A stretch of DNA of 22,643 nt from Suilimivivens sp045586385 (GTDB lineage: Bacteria > Bacillota > Clostridia > Lachnospirales > Lachnospiraceae), in contig JAZNAE010000072.1 of NCBI GenBank assembly GCA_045586385.1, positions 1-22,643 of the forward strand, read 5' to 3'. Each line of letters begins with the position of its first letter. Position 1 is the stretch's first letter. The position numbers and the translations under genes were made by a program. The notes beneath the pieces were generated by a model. That model saw only the letters and a program-made list of their open reading frames with translations, was not told the DNA's origin and made no database searches. This document shows positions 1 to 6,876 of the stretch, piece after piece.

Positions 1-375
1 TTGTGCAATAAAATAATCCGGTACATACTTATTAACATATGACACAACTAATGAATTTTCCCAAGCACCTACAAACTTATTAGCTATACCTGCTATGCAA
101 AACAATACCACCACAATTAGTAAAGTTTTTCCTTTATGTAACTTCTGATTATATATTAGTGCACACTCAATTCCACTTTTACCATTTTCTTTCTTATTCT
201 CTCTTAGTAAGGTGATAATTTCCAATGGCACCAACACAAATAAAGATAATATAAGGAAACAGAAACATGGCGGAACGAATTCTTTAAATTGCAAAGACCA
301 AATATATATAATCATAAAAATCAGTGGTGCCACAAAAGCCATTAACAACATCTTACTAATTCTCATTTCTCTCAT
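1..375 (-). CDS. CPBP-like intramembrane protease, N-terminal part (cut by left edge)
   Basis: An open frame of 125 codons starts with ATG at 375 and leaves the window at base 1. It is not closed. The start follows GGAG (388-391) with a rather long 12-nt gap. The product is very hydrophobic, with membrane segments at about residues 8-22, 34-52 and 84-102. The segment order and a polar stretch (RENKKENGKSG, about 59-69) resemble the N-terminal half of CPBP-family (Abi/CAAX-like) membrane metalloproteases, but the catalytic EExxxR motif would lie outside the window. It begins 53 nt after the TetR stop on the same strand, so the two are probably co-transcribed and the regulator may control it. 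It could also be another multi-pass membrane protein. Confidence 0.55.
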   Translation of the reverse strand, partial: MREMRISKMLLMAFVAPLIFMIIYIWSLQFKEFVPPCFCFLILSLFVLVPLEIITLLRENKKENGKSGIECALIYNQKLHKGKTLLIVVVLFCIAGIANKFVGAWENSLVVSYVNKYVPDYFIAQ

Positions 376-428
376 TGAATTACACATCTCCTTTTTACTT
401 GTAAAGTCACATAGCATATTCATTGTCT

Positions 429-1022
429 TTAAAAAGATTTTTCACCACATAAATAATCTACAATCGTTTCAACTAATATATGTTGCACTCTCTTTTTATT
501 CTGTTCTGTTTGATGTATAGAATTTGTCTCCGTTAATCGTAGGAGCTGGATTGTAGTAATTAAAAAATCAATATTTTCTTGACTATCATCAAGATTGCAC
601 AACGACAACATGTTTTTATTCAACTCATATGAACGTTCTCGATCTGCTTCTAATAATTCTAATGGCAATTTTCTAGCTATGTATTGAATATCACCTTCTG
701 CCAAGTAATATATAAGCCAAACTTTTCTCAAAAAAACATCATTAAATATCTGGCGAATTTTTGTTTTCGCATCGCACTCTTGATTTGCAACATTTATAAT
801 CTCATCAATAAGTTGTTGTTCCTCTAACTTAATAATATCCCAAAACAATTCTTCTCTAGAATTATAAAACGAGTAAAAGGAGCCTTTTGAGATATTAGCA
901 CCTTTGGTAATTTCATCAACCGTAATCTGCTTTATGTTTTTCGTTTTCATAAGCGAAGCACCTATATCTATCATAGATTGCTTTATTATTTTTCTTTCCT
1001 GCTCGCTAAATGATTTTGGCAT
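429..1022 (-). CDS. TetR/AcrR-family transcriptional repressor
   Basis: This 197-residue protein has the usual TetR layout. The N-terminal helix-turn-helix lies at about residues 32-58 (ITVDEITKGANISKGSFYSF, then a conserved Y..REELFWDII helix). A divergent helical C-terminal ligand and dimer domain follows, and the ligand cannot be read from sequence. ATG at 1022 follows an AGGGG ribosome site with a 7-nt gap. A TTGACT-17-TATAAT promoter lies directly upstream, and an 18-bp inverted repeat covers its -10 box and start region, which points to autorepression. The downstream membrane protein gene starts 53 nt after its stop and is the likely second target. Confidence 0.9.
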   Translation of the reverse strand: MPKSFSEQERKIIKQSMIDIGASLMKTKNIKQITVDEITKGANISKGSFYSFYNSREELFWDIIKLEEQQLIDEIINVANQECDAKTKIRQIFNDVFLRKVWLIYYLAEGDIQYIARKLPLELLEADRERSYELNKNMLSLCNLDDSQENIDFLITTIQLLRLTETNSIHQTEQNKKRVQHILVETIVDYLCGEKSF

Positions 1023-1041
1023 GCAACCGCCCCTCTCCGTG

Positions 1042-1085
1042 ATTTACTCTATGACTATATTGAACTTTATAGTCATAGAGTAAAT
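1042..1085. promoter_or_regulatory. Palindromic operator for the TetR regulator
   Basis: Perfect 18-bp arms (1042-1059 and 1068-1085; core TTTACTCTATGACTATA) are separated by 8 bp. The repeat overlaps the -10 box (1084-1089) and the expected transcription start of the tetR promoter, so bound repressor would block polymerase. At 44 bp it is long for one TetR dimer and could take two. The U-tract expected of a terminator is absent. Confidence 0.75.
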
Positions 1086-1112
1086 TATAATTGTAATAAA
1101 ACCTAAAGTCAA
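1084..1112 (-). promoter_or_regulatory. Promoter of tetR and the downstream membrane protein gene
   Basis: On the minus strand, -35 TTGACT (1107-1112), a 17-bp spacer and -10 TATAAT (1084-1089) form a near-consensus sigma-A promoter about 60 bp upstream of the TetR start. Confidence 0.8.
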
Positions 1113-1177
1113 GTCCTTATCCGAAAAACTCAACCATTCTAATCCAGCACTTTACAGTATAAATTTATACAAAAAAC

Positions 1178-1218
1178 AAAATGACATCCCGATAAAAATA
1201 TATATCGAAATGCCATTT
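1178..1218 (-). terminator. Rho-independent terminator after the small ORF at 1239-1617
   Basis: Read on the minus strand, an imperfect hairpin (arms AAATGGCAT and ATGTCATTT plus an inner CGATA/TATCG stem) is followed by TTTTGTTTTTTG. It would end transcription coming from the reductase operon before the tetR promoter. Confidence 0.6.
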
Positions 1219-1238
1219 ATGATTTTCATGCAGATGGT

Positions 1239-1617
1239 CTAGTTTGGCAATACATACCCATTTTCGTCTACTTTTTTATTTGTCGCATCATTTTGAGTTG
1301 CATCAATCACCACACCATACGCTTCAGCCAAGTCACGAATATCCTCTTCTGATATTGAGTTAAGATCCATATCCCCCGATGCTACAACACGCTTAGACAT
1401 GACCATAAATAATTTTTCATTCAAATTACGAATCCAACGACCATTGCTATGATCGTCAGAGTTACGATAACAGTTCTTTACCACTTCTCCATTCTCGCCA
1501 GATTTCTTCCCATATAACTCATTTACAATACTATGGTAAGAAGACAAGCCTGTATTTTTACTTTTGTCTTTTCTCTATCATAACTGATGATACAATCGCT
1601 CCAATTATATTTTCCAT
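1239..1617 (-). pseudogene. Small unknown ORF, apparently frameshifted
   Basis: Two adjacent open frames look like one broken gene. The first starts with ATG at 1617 behind a good GAGG site (1626-1629, 8-nt gap), encodes MENIIGAIVSSVMIEKRQK and stops at 1558. The second continues in the next frame from about 1565 down to 1239 and has only a TTG (1547) without a ribosome site. Removing one A from the CAAAAG run near 1564 would join them into a protein of about 125 residues. The second part is polar, with an acidic helix (SISEEDIRDLAEAYG). I recognise no family. It follows the reductase pair on the same strand. A real frameshift, a sequencing error or two separate small genes are all possible. 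Confidence 0.45.
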
Positions 1618-1680
1618 AGTATTAACCTCGTCAAATTCATTCTTTAGTCCGCCATTCCTCACAAACGCTCTCTTATCAAT

Positions 1681-2340
1681 TTATTTTACTTGATAAGGTT
1701 TATCATCAAGCGGCTTCTTGCAACCATTCTTCTTCGCAATATAGCAAAATAACACCTTCTGTATCCGCCTGCCAATACGCTTATGTTGTCGAATCTCTTT
1801 TTCCGAAAAGTACTCCGGGGCTGCAAATGCGTTTACTTCTTCCTTGTCAAAAGTTTCTTTCTGTGCAAAAGATCTTCCCATCTTTTCATAATGTGCAACC
1901 ATTTTCTCTGCCATGTCCTCCGGCATCCAAGAAGGGGCAAAATTATCCCCTTTAATCAGCGTCCCATTATATTCACAGTTAAAATATGACGGTAATACTT
2001 CTAAATATGCCTCTCCACACCGCAGCTGGCTGGCTTCGGCAAAGCCTCCCTGTAGTATAAAAGACATTTTCGTGCCGGCCTCCTTTTTCGGCTGCAAAGT
2101 TTCTAAAAATTCCAACATAATTCCCGGCACATTCTCTACATACAAAGGAATTGCAAATAAAATATTAGTGCTTTTCTCATATGCCTCTTTTGCACCTGTC
2201 CATTGCTTTTTATCTGACAAATGCCAAACTTCCGTTGTGTTTCCGCTTACCTCGAATCCACGGACAAAGGTGCGGATAATTCGTGCTGTATTACTCTTAG
2301 CCTCCACACGAGGACTTGCGTTAATTATTACTAAATGCAT
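1681..2340 (-). CDS. NADPH-dependent FMN reductase / flavodoxin-fold oxidoreductase
   Basis: This 219-residue protein starts MHLVIINASPR, the beta1 strand and phosphate-binding loop of flavodoxin-like NAD(P)H:FMN oxidoreductases (the ASPR...SNT segment binds the FMN phosphate). The next strand carries FAIPLYVENVPG, which matches the family's (P)LYV.. loop near the isoalloxazine ring. The C-terminus is basic. ATG at 2340 lies behind AGGGAGGGGG and overlaps the end of the preceding reductase gene by 10 nt, so the two are translationally coupled. They may form a two-subunit or paired electron-transfer system; the substrate cannot be told from sequence. Confidence 0.7.
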   Translation of the reverse strand: MHLVIINASPRVEAKSNTARIIRTFVRGFEVSGNTTEVWHLSDKKQWTGAKEAYEKSTNILFAIPLYVENVPGIMLEFLETLQPKKEAGTKMSFILQGGFAEASQLRCGEAYLEVLPSYFNCEYNGTLIKGDNFAPSWMPEDMAEKMVAHYEKMGRSFAQKETFDKEEVNAFAAPEYFSEKEIRQHKRIGRRIQKVLFCYIAKKNGCKKPLDDKPYQVK

Positions 2341-2840
2341 GAAAGAATCCCCCTCCCTTCTTCTAACGAAAATACACCAAGAGAGGTACTTTCAAAATTA
2401 AGTGTCGTTCTCTCCATCCATTTTTCAAGATATGTATGTTCTGCATTCCCCGTATAGATAATTCCCATCTGCAGACGAATATCATAACGCGGTACATGTC
2501 GCATCTGACCATCTACAAACTGTAAATACATTGTTGCAATGGGCAAAATTCTATCCAACAAATTTTTCGTCTGATAAGATACAAATCCAAATTTTGTATC
2601 TGTAATGAAAACAATCTTCTCATGTTGCAAAATTTTTTTAAGAATAATCTCATAGTCATCCTTAATTGTACAGATTCCCGGTGTCTTCAGCCAACAATAA
2701 TTACAACCAATACAATGCGATATTTTCATTTCCTTTGTGCAAACCACCTCACTGCCCTCAGACTGTGCGCATATCTGATTTTGCAATTCCAAAACTTTAT
2801 CATTATACTCAGATAATGTATTTAACACAAGTACACTCAT
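2331..2840 (-). CDS. Flavodoxin-family oxidoreductase with a CxxC motif
   Basis: The start is ATG at 2840, behind AAGGAG (2849-2854), rather than the in-frame ATG at 2864, which has no such site. The 169-residue product begins MSVLVLNTLSEYND (flavodoxin-type beta1) and carries ISHCIGCNYCWLKTPGICTI at about residues 48-67, the cysteine-rich segment seen in many clostridial flavodoxin-like NAD(P)H oxidoreductases. At 169 residues it is a little short for the family, and its end overlaps the next reductase gene by 10 nt. Redox role inferred from fold only; the partner protein and substrate are unknown. No clear promoter precedes it, so it may be read through from the acetyltransferase operon upstream. 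Confidence 0.65.
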   Translation of the reverse strand: MSVLVLNTLSEYNDKVLELQNQICAQSEGSEVVCTKEMKISHCIGCNYCWLKTPGICTIKDDYEIILKKILQHEKIVFITDTKFGFVSYQTKNLLDRILPIATMYLQFVDGQMRHVPRYDIRLQMGIIYTGNAEHTYLEKWMERTTLNFESTSLGVFSLEEGRGILSCI

Positions 2841-2954
2841 ACTCTCTTCTCCTTTTCTTCTCATTTAAATTAAACTTTCCTAAAATCAAAAGTCATAATT
2901 TCCTTCGCAAAATACAAATCTTCTGTTGTATTCAATCCTTTATCAAGATTGAAA

Positions 2955-3320
2955 TTATTCTTTTTTCTTATTCTTTACTGTATAAATAATTGTGACAGTT
3001 AAAGCACATAAAATAAGAATATGTAAAATAGTATGATATACATCTGGTATATATCTGTCTTCAAATTGTAACCATTGCATTGTTCCTGAAAAATATTCAA
3101 TCTTTCCTTCTAATGTACCCATAAATCCACCATTAAAGATAGTGTACCATTCGTGACATAAGAACTGAATCACAAACCACATTGTCATACATCCAATAAC
3201 AAACCACTTTCCAATCTTTTCTTTTGTGATAAACAGAATCACTGCAATTAAATAAATCAAAAAGAATATCCCGTCGTCTTTATATGACCTAGTCACCAAA
3301 CACTTGTCACCTAAGTTCAA
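2955..3320 (-). CDS. Small membrane protein of unknown function
   Basis: This 121-residue protein starts at TTG 3320, behind AAGGA with an 8-nt gap. An in-frame TGA lies 24 nt upstream, so there is no earlier start. Three hydrophobic segments are visible: about residues 19-31, 38-55 and 97-113, the last followed by a lysine-rich tail. The loop between segments two and three is rich in W, Y and F (WYTIFNGGFMG, MQWLQFEDRYI). I do not recognise a family. It lies 34 nt after the GNAT gene on the same strand and is probably co-transcribed with it. Confidence 0.6.
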   Translation of the reverse strand: MNLGDKCLVTRSYKDDGIFFLIYLIAVILFITKEKIGKWFVIGCMTMWFVIQFLCHEWYTIFNGGFMGTLEGKIEYFSGTMQWLQFEDRYIPDVYHTILHILILCALTVTIIYTVKNKKKE

Positions 3321-3354
3321 ACCTTTGTTCCTTACTATAATTCAATTTTACCTC

Positions 3355-3801
3355 TTAATATTTTTGTAAATACACAAATTTCAATTTCTGAGATACTACT
3401 TCTTCTTTAAATATTTTATATCCCAATCTTTCATATAATCTTATATTATTAATACTTTTTGTACTGGTAAACAACTCATATCTTTGGTTCGGATATTCAT
3501 TTTCTATTTCCGAAAGAAGCTTTGTTCCTATTCCCTGCTTTTGCATTTTAGGGTGAACCATCAATTTACCGATATAAACAGTTCCACTCTCTTGATATGC
3601 TCTAATAGAACCTATAATAACTCCTCTGTCATCTACTGCTTTTAAAACAGTTCCTTTTTGAAATTCATCATAAACCTCTTCTATCGTTTGTTTTAAAGGC
3701 GGAATGTCCATATCCCCAAAAAGTTTAGCTTCACTTTGATAAGCCAAATATTGTAACTTAAGTATTTCTTGCAAGTCTTCTTTCTGTGCCTTCTTTATCA
3801 A
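3355..3801 (-). CDS. GNAT-family N-acetyltransferase
   Basis: The best start is TTG at 3801, behind AGGAGG (3811-3816) with a 9-nt gap; the ATG at 3837 has no ribosome site and would add 12 residues. The 148-residue product begins MIKKAQKEDLQEILKLQ, the typical first strand and helix of GNAT enzymes. Motif A lies at about residues 81-99 (IGKLMVHPKMQKQGIGTKLL), with the Q/R-x-x-G-x-G/A acetyl-CoA pyrophosphate loop as QKQGIG. Motif B follows (NNIRLYERLGYK). It transfers acetyl from acetyl-CoA to an unknown amine. It is first in a possible operon with the membrane protein and the two reductases. Confidence 0.85.
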   Translation of the reverse strand: MIKKAQKEDLQEILKLQYLAYQSEAKLFGDMDIPPLKQTIEEVYDEFQKGTVLKAVDDRGVIIGSIRAYQESGTVYIGKLMVHPKMQKQGIGTKLLSEIENEYPNQRYELFTSTKSINNIRLYERLGYKIFKEEVVSQKLKFVYLQKY

Positions 3802-3842
3802 AATTACATTCCTCCTAACACAAACTGCAAATTTCACGAATA

Positions 3843-3871
3843 ATTATATCATCACCCACAGCCTATGCCAA
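3843..3871 (-). promoter_or_regulatory. Promoter of the GNAT gene
   Basis: On the minus strand, -35 TTGGCA (3866-3871), a 17-bp spacer and -10 TATAAT (3843-3848) lie about 45 bp upstream of the chosen GNAT start. Confidence 0.6.
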
Positions 3872-3986
3872 GTCAAAGGACACCCACTGGATCTCCCTGT
3901 ACTATTTTTTTCTTCCTCATATTCCTCAATAAATGCTTTTAGTCCGTCAGGTGCATAATGAGGATTATGATCTCATGAACAAGGCA

Positions 3987-4006
3987 TTGCAGACAACTGT
4001 CTATAA
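3987..4006. repeat. Inverted repeat, left-end version
   Basis: TTGCAGACAACTGTCTATAA is a slightly decayed copy of the perfect palindrome at 8557-8576. It lies just outside the GC-rich repeat and is followed by ACTTTTTT, so on the plus strand it could also act as a weak terminator. Confidence 0.5.
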
Positions 4007-4156
4007 CTTTTTTCAAGAGCGCGAGACGTCGCACGAGGTCCGGGGGACCTCGGCTATGCGACGACCGAAGCGGAGCGGAGACCTCGAACCTTCGAGTCCC
4101 GGCGGGTGCCCGAACCAAACGTCAGCGTACTACTCGTACGCTTCCTTATTGGAAAC

Positions 4157-4186
4157 AAAAAAGACATCCTCTTGGATGTCTTTTTT
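4157..4186. terminator. Bidirectional hairpin terminator (left copy)
   Basis: AAAAAAGACATCC, loop TCTT, then GGATGTCTTTTTT: a perfect 13-bp stem with A/T runs on both sides. It is identical to the terminator that follows the intact tRNA-Gly at 8831-8860, but here no intact tRNA precedes it. Confidence 0.85.
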
Positions 4187-4199
4187 GTTTTACCTTGAG

Positions 4200-4219
4200 A
4201 GCGCGAGACGGGACTCGAA
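4200..4219 (-). pseudogene. tRNA-Gly 3'-end fragment
   Basis: Discriminator base, 3' acceptor strand, T-stem strand and part of the T-loop are identical to the intact tRNA-Gly at 8874-8946; identity stops in the T-loop. Such a fragment at the far side of foreign DNA is the classic footprint of integration at a tRNA 3' end, but a broken tandem tRNA copy would look the same. Confidence 0.75.
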
Positions 4220-4286
4220 ATTTTTTAGAGTCTTGAAACCCGCATAAAATCAAGGAGGAAAGCACACTGTCTACCGTGTGTCTACA

Positions 4287-4339
4287 AAATAGTCAATCCC
4301 TTTACCGTAGTCACACTTTAGAGTGGGGATTTACTATTT
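4287..4339 (-). terminator. Inverted repeat after the island operon, possible terminator
   Basis: Arms 4287-4300 and 4326-4339 match at 13 of 14 positions (AAATAGTCAATCCC against GGGATTTACTATTT), with a 25-nt loop that itself can form a CACT-CTAA-AGTG stem. On the minus strand it lies 63 nt past the last gene of the operon and is followed by TTTTG. The short T-run makes a terminator only moderately likely; a protein-binding site at the island end is the alternative. Confidence 0.45.
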
Positions 4340-4401
4340 TCTCCTAACATCATTTATGTACTACAGCAATCCTCTTATAATTAACTATCAAATACTATTT
4401 A

Positions 4402-5106
4402 CTATTTAACTTGATAATCTGGCGATACCCAGCCATATTCCCTTGCTTCCTCTAAATGGTTTAAACAATATCCTTTTCCAAACAACTCATTTTCAAAAAA
4501 ATCTACTAAGTTTCTATTTTTATTTACCATTTCTTCAGTATGTCCAAGATTCACATGTTTAATAACACAACGCCAATATGCATCAAAATGTGCTTCATCT
4601 GTATCTTCCGTATAGTAAAATTCATGATTTTTTGCCGACTTTAACCATGCCCGATATGTAAACAAGATTCTTTCCTTTGCCTCTTCTGATATAGGTGTAT
4701 ATTCCACTTTGCTCTTTACGGCACTATCATTTGCATTACATGCACGCCCTTCCTTTTTTCCACATTCAATATAATGCTTATATAACGCGGTCTCGGAATC
4801 ACCATATACAGCCACAACATCAGGATATTTCTGCGCATAATATTTCGCATCAAATTCTGTCGGGACATTTACCTTCGAATCTGCACAAGGTTTTCTCCCT
4901 TCATTTCTGCCAAATGTGCAATAATGACTATACAATGCTGCTTCATCCATACCATACACAGCCTTAACATCCGAATACATATCTGCATAAAATTCTGCAT
5001 CAAAAATTGTCCCATCAGGCATTTCTTTAGGAGCCGCGACAACTTCCATATCATTTCCAAGTACAAACATAAATAGTAACACTCCAACTATGACCTTCTT
5101 TGGCAT
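4402..5106 (-). CDS. Secreted protein with two YPDV/HYxxxGxxEGR repeats (paralogue 1)
   Basis: The start is ATG at 5106, behind GTGAGGA with a 5-nt gap; the ATG codons at 5160 and 5133 lack ribosome sites. The 234-residue product has a signal peptide (MPKKVIVGVLLFMFVLG, then EVVAA/PKE as a plausible signal peptidase I site near residue 25). Two tandem units follow at residues 35-71 and 85-121, each of the form FDAxxYAxxYxDVxAxYGxxExALYxHYxxxGxxEGR. The C-terminal part (about 130-234) is charged and aromatic, with no family I recognise. The first unit sits at exactly the same residues as in the protein at 6033-6863, but the C-termini are unrelated by eye. It is the last gene of the island operon. 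Cell-surface or secreted location is inferred; function unknown. Confidence 0.75.
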   Translation of the reverse strand: MPKKVIVGVLLFMFVLGNDMEVVAAPKEMPDGTIFDAEFYADMYSDVKAVYGMDEAALYSHYCTFGRNEGRKPCADSKVNVPTEFDAKYYAQKYPDVVAVYGDSETALYKHYIECGKKEGRACNANDSAVKSKVEYTPISEEAKERILFTYRAWLKSAKNHEFYYTEDTDEAHFDAYWRCVIKHVNLGHTEEMVNKNRNLVDFFENELFGKGYCLNHLEEAREYGWVSPDYQVK

Positions 5107-5163
5107 TTTCTTCCTCACTTTCCTTATATTCATAAATTTATCTAGACGTAATATCAACATTTA

Positions 5164-5955
5164 CTATTTTAAAAATATTCCCATAGCCGTCATTGACGTA
5201 TTCCATGCAGAGATTGCCGCATAGGTTGTCTGCTTCTGATTTAATCTCAATGTCTGTTCTTGCATATTTTCCATTCTAAGACGATGCATTTCTTCTTCGT
5301 ATAAATTAAGTGCCTCTTTCATAGTACCTGCTCTACCATTTCTAAAATAACCACCTATAGATGCCACCGCTTGCGAATACCAATAGTCTTCAGGTATATA
5401 TTTTTTTAGTACTGGTAATACAGTTTCTAAAACGTCGAAATATAGCAATTGATTGTTATTAAAATCCATCTGTAGACTATCAACTAACTTCTCGTGCCTT
5501 TTTTCCATTTTCTTTTTCAGCATTTTATGTAACAAGAAATATGCTACAACACCAATAACTATCATACAAACGAATATTATCGGTAACAATATTAATGGAG
5601 AAACGGTATAATTTGAAATATAATAAATAAATCCTGCAATATAAAGTCCTATATATCCACCCACAAAAAGAGCTGCAAAAGCAGATATTCCTAATTTTAA
5701 TCCCATGAAATCAGCATTTTTATTCTTTATCGCATCATTCAATCTTTTTTGAATTTTTATTCCCTTGTTATAATATTCCTCTACCTTTTGCAATGGCCCC
5801 ACTATATTACACAATTCATGTCCTACTTGTTGTGCTTTGAACATCACAGTTGTGCGGTTATTAGCTGTATTCGTCATCAAATTTATTTTGTTTCCACATG
5901 CATCACAAAACATTTGATTCTCTCTTACTTCTTTTCCACATTTATTACAAAACAT
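5164..5955 (-). CDS. Zinc-ribbon membrane protein
   Basis: The start is ATG at 5955, behind AAGGA with a 5-nt gap, which places the zinc ribbon at the very N-terminus; the upstream in-frame ATG at 6048 has no support. The 263-residue product has a four-cysteine ribbon (Cys 3, 6, 17, 20; CNKCG...CDACG) of the zinc_ribbon_2 type, a polar helical stretch, and two membrane segments at about 87-113 and 119-143. A long basic and then helical C-terminal domain follows, ending in a Q/M/L-rich coiled-coil-like stretch (about 215-245). The ribbon is probably cytoplasmic. It lies between the two secreted repeat proteins, which suggests a role in their handling or sensing, but that is inference. No family beyond the ribbon is recognised. 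Confidence 0.7.
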   Translation of the reverse strand: MFCNKCGKEVRENQMFCDACGNKINLMTNTANNRTTVMFKAQQVGHELCNIVGPLQKVEEYYNKGIKIQKRLNDAIKNKNADFMGLKLGISAFAALFVGGYIGLYIAGFIYYISNYTVSPLILLPIIFVCMIVIGVVAYFLLHKMLKKKMEKRHEKLVDSLQMDFNNNQLLYFDVLETVLPVLKKYIPEDYWYSQAVASIGGYFRNGRAGTMKEALNLYEEEMHRLRMENMQEQTLRLNQKQTTYAAISAWNTSMTAMGIFLK

Positions 5956-6032
5956 GTTTTTCCTTCTTTCTTTACAATAACTGTTTCTATTTTTAGTTAC
6001 ACAATTCATGTTTTTCGATACTTTACTTATAA

Positions 6033-6863
6033 TTAAAAATATATCCAATTATTTTCAGAGAATCCTGCATAATAATTTGCCATATAATCTACTGGATAAC
6101 TGTAAATATATGCTTCACCCTTAGATATTTCTGTTCTGAATCCTCCTCCTTTGCTTGTTAGCAACACATACGTATCGTCATCAACCCATTGATATGCAAT
6201 AATACTTCCAAATTTATATAATCCATTAATTTTTGTTTTAGGATTATAATCCCTGACATCCCATAAAGCATGACAAGTTAGTGTATTAATTCCATTCGAC
6301 CATTGTCCGTAAATATATTTCGATGAAATCACTTTTCCCACTTGTAATATGCATACATCATCACTTATATATTTAATATCTGGTGCATACACACATTTAT
6401 TATCTGGGTCATTATTTAATATAGCAATTAACTCAAGTTCACCATTTCCCACTGCCATACCAGGATTAGAAAAAATTTCTATATTCTCTACATAACCAGC
6501 CTTTGCTTTTCTTCCTTCTTTTTTTCCAAACTCAACATAGTGCTTATATAATGCCTCCTCCGAATTGCCGTATATAGCCACAACATCCGGGTTGTTTTTT
6601 GCATAGTATTCCGCATCAAATTCTATTATATTAATCTCATTTGTCGCTTTTCTTCCTTCTTTTTTTCCACATGTAACATAGTGATTATACAGAGCCACTT
6701 CGTCATTACCATATGCTGCTTTCACATCTGGATATGTATCTGCATAAAATTGTGCATCAAATACTGTCCCGTCTGGCATCTGCTTAGGTTCTGCATTAAC
6801 TTCAAAACTACACCCTAACCAAAGCACCCATATCAAAATTACTAATATATTTTTTTTGTACAT
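6033..6863 (-). CDS. Secreted protein with two YPDV/HYxxxGxxEGR repeats (paralogue 2)
   Basis: ATG at 6863 lies behind AAGGAGG with an 8-nt gap. The 276-residue protein has a signal peptide (residues 1-24, cleavage likely at VNA/EPK; the LWLGC inside is a poor lipobox). It then has MPDGTVFDAQFYADTYPDV and two repeat units at residues 35-71 and 82-118 ending HYVTCGKKEGR and HYVEFGKKEGR. The remaining 150 residues look like a beta-rich domain with no recognised family. Similar FDxxYYxxxxPDV...HYxxxGxxEGR units occur in large secreted proteins of other bacteria, usually as surface or spacer modules. It lies 13 nt after the lipoprotein gene, within one operon. Confidence 0.75.
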   Translation of the reverse strand: MYKKNILVILIWVLWLGCSFEVNAEPKQMPDGTVFDAQFYADTYPDVKAAYGNDEVALYNHYVTCGKKEGRKATNEINIIEFDAEYYAKNNPDVVAIYGNSEEALYKHYVEFGKKEGRKAKAGYVENIEIFSNPGMAVGNGELELIAILNNDPDNKCVYAPDIKYISDDVCILQVGKVISSKYIYGQWSNGINTLTCHALWDVRDYNPKTKINGLYKFGSIIAYQWVDDDTYVLLTSKGGGFRTEISKGEAYIYSYPVDYMANYYAGFSENNWIYF

Positions 6864-6876
6864 GTTTTCTTCCTCC

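Larger units (their letters stand above)
4015..4219. repeat. GC-rich direct repeat, left copy
   Basis: About 205 bp that recur at 8636-8893 with three substitutions and one 53-bp length difference. The copy contains a palindromic GC-rich block (hairpin 4029-4061 with GAGGTCC-GGG-GGACCTC core; CTCGAA-CC-TTCGAG near 4083-4096; GCGTAC-TACTC-GTACGC near 4125-4141), the tRNA-style terminator (4157-4186) and 20 nt of tRNA-Gly 3' end (4200-4219). Its base composition is very different from the AT-rich neighbours. No convincing protein is encoded. Confidence 0.9.

Noticed and set aside
2870..2971. Minus-strand stretch reading NLDKGLNTTEDLYFAKEIM, coding-like tail upstream of the reductase pair
   Set aside because: About 33 codons without a start or upstream partner. 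A C-terminal relic of a lost gene is possible, but too short to support.
3843..3967. Minus-strand stretch reading HYAPDGLKAFIEEYEEE, which looks partly coding
   Set aside because: Only about 40 codons, no start signal, closed by stops and overlapping the GNAT promoter. It may be a gene remnant but cannot be assigned.
3933..4247. Plus-strand open frame of 104 codons
   Set aside because: It runs across the GC-rich repeat, the terminator and the tRNA fragment; the frame is not kept in the second copy of the repeat.
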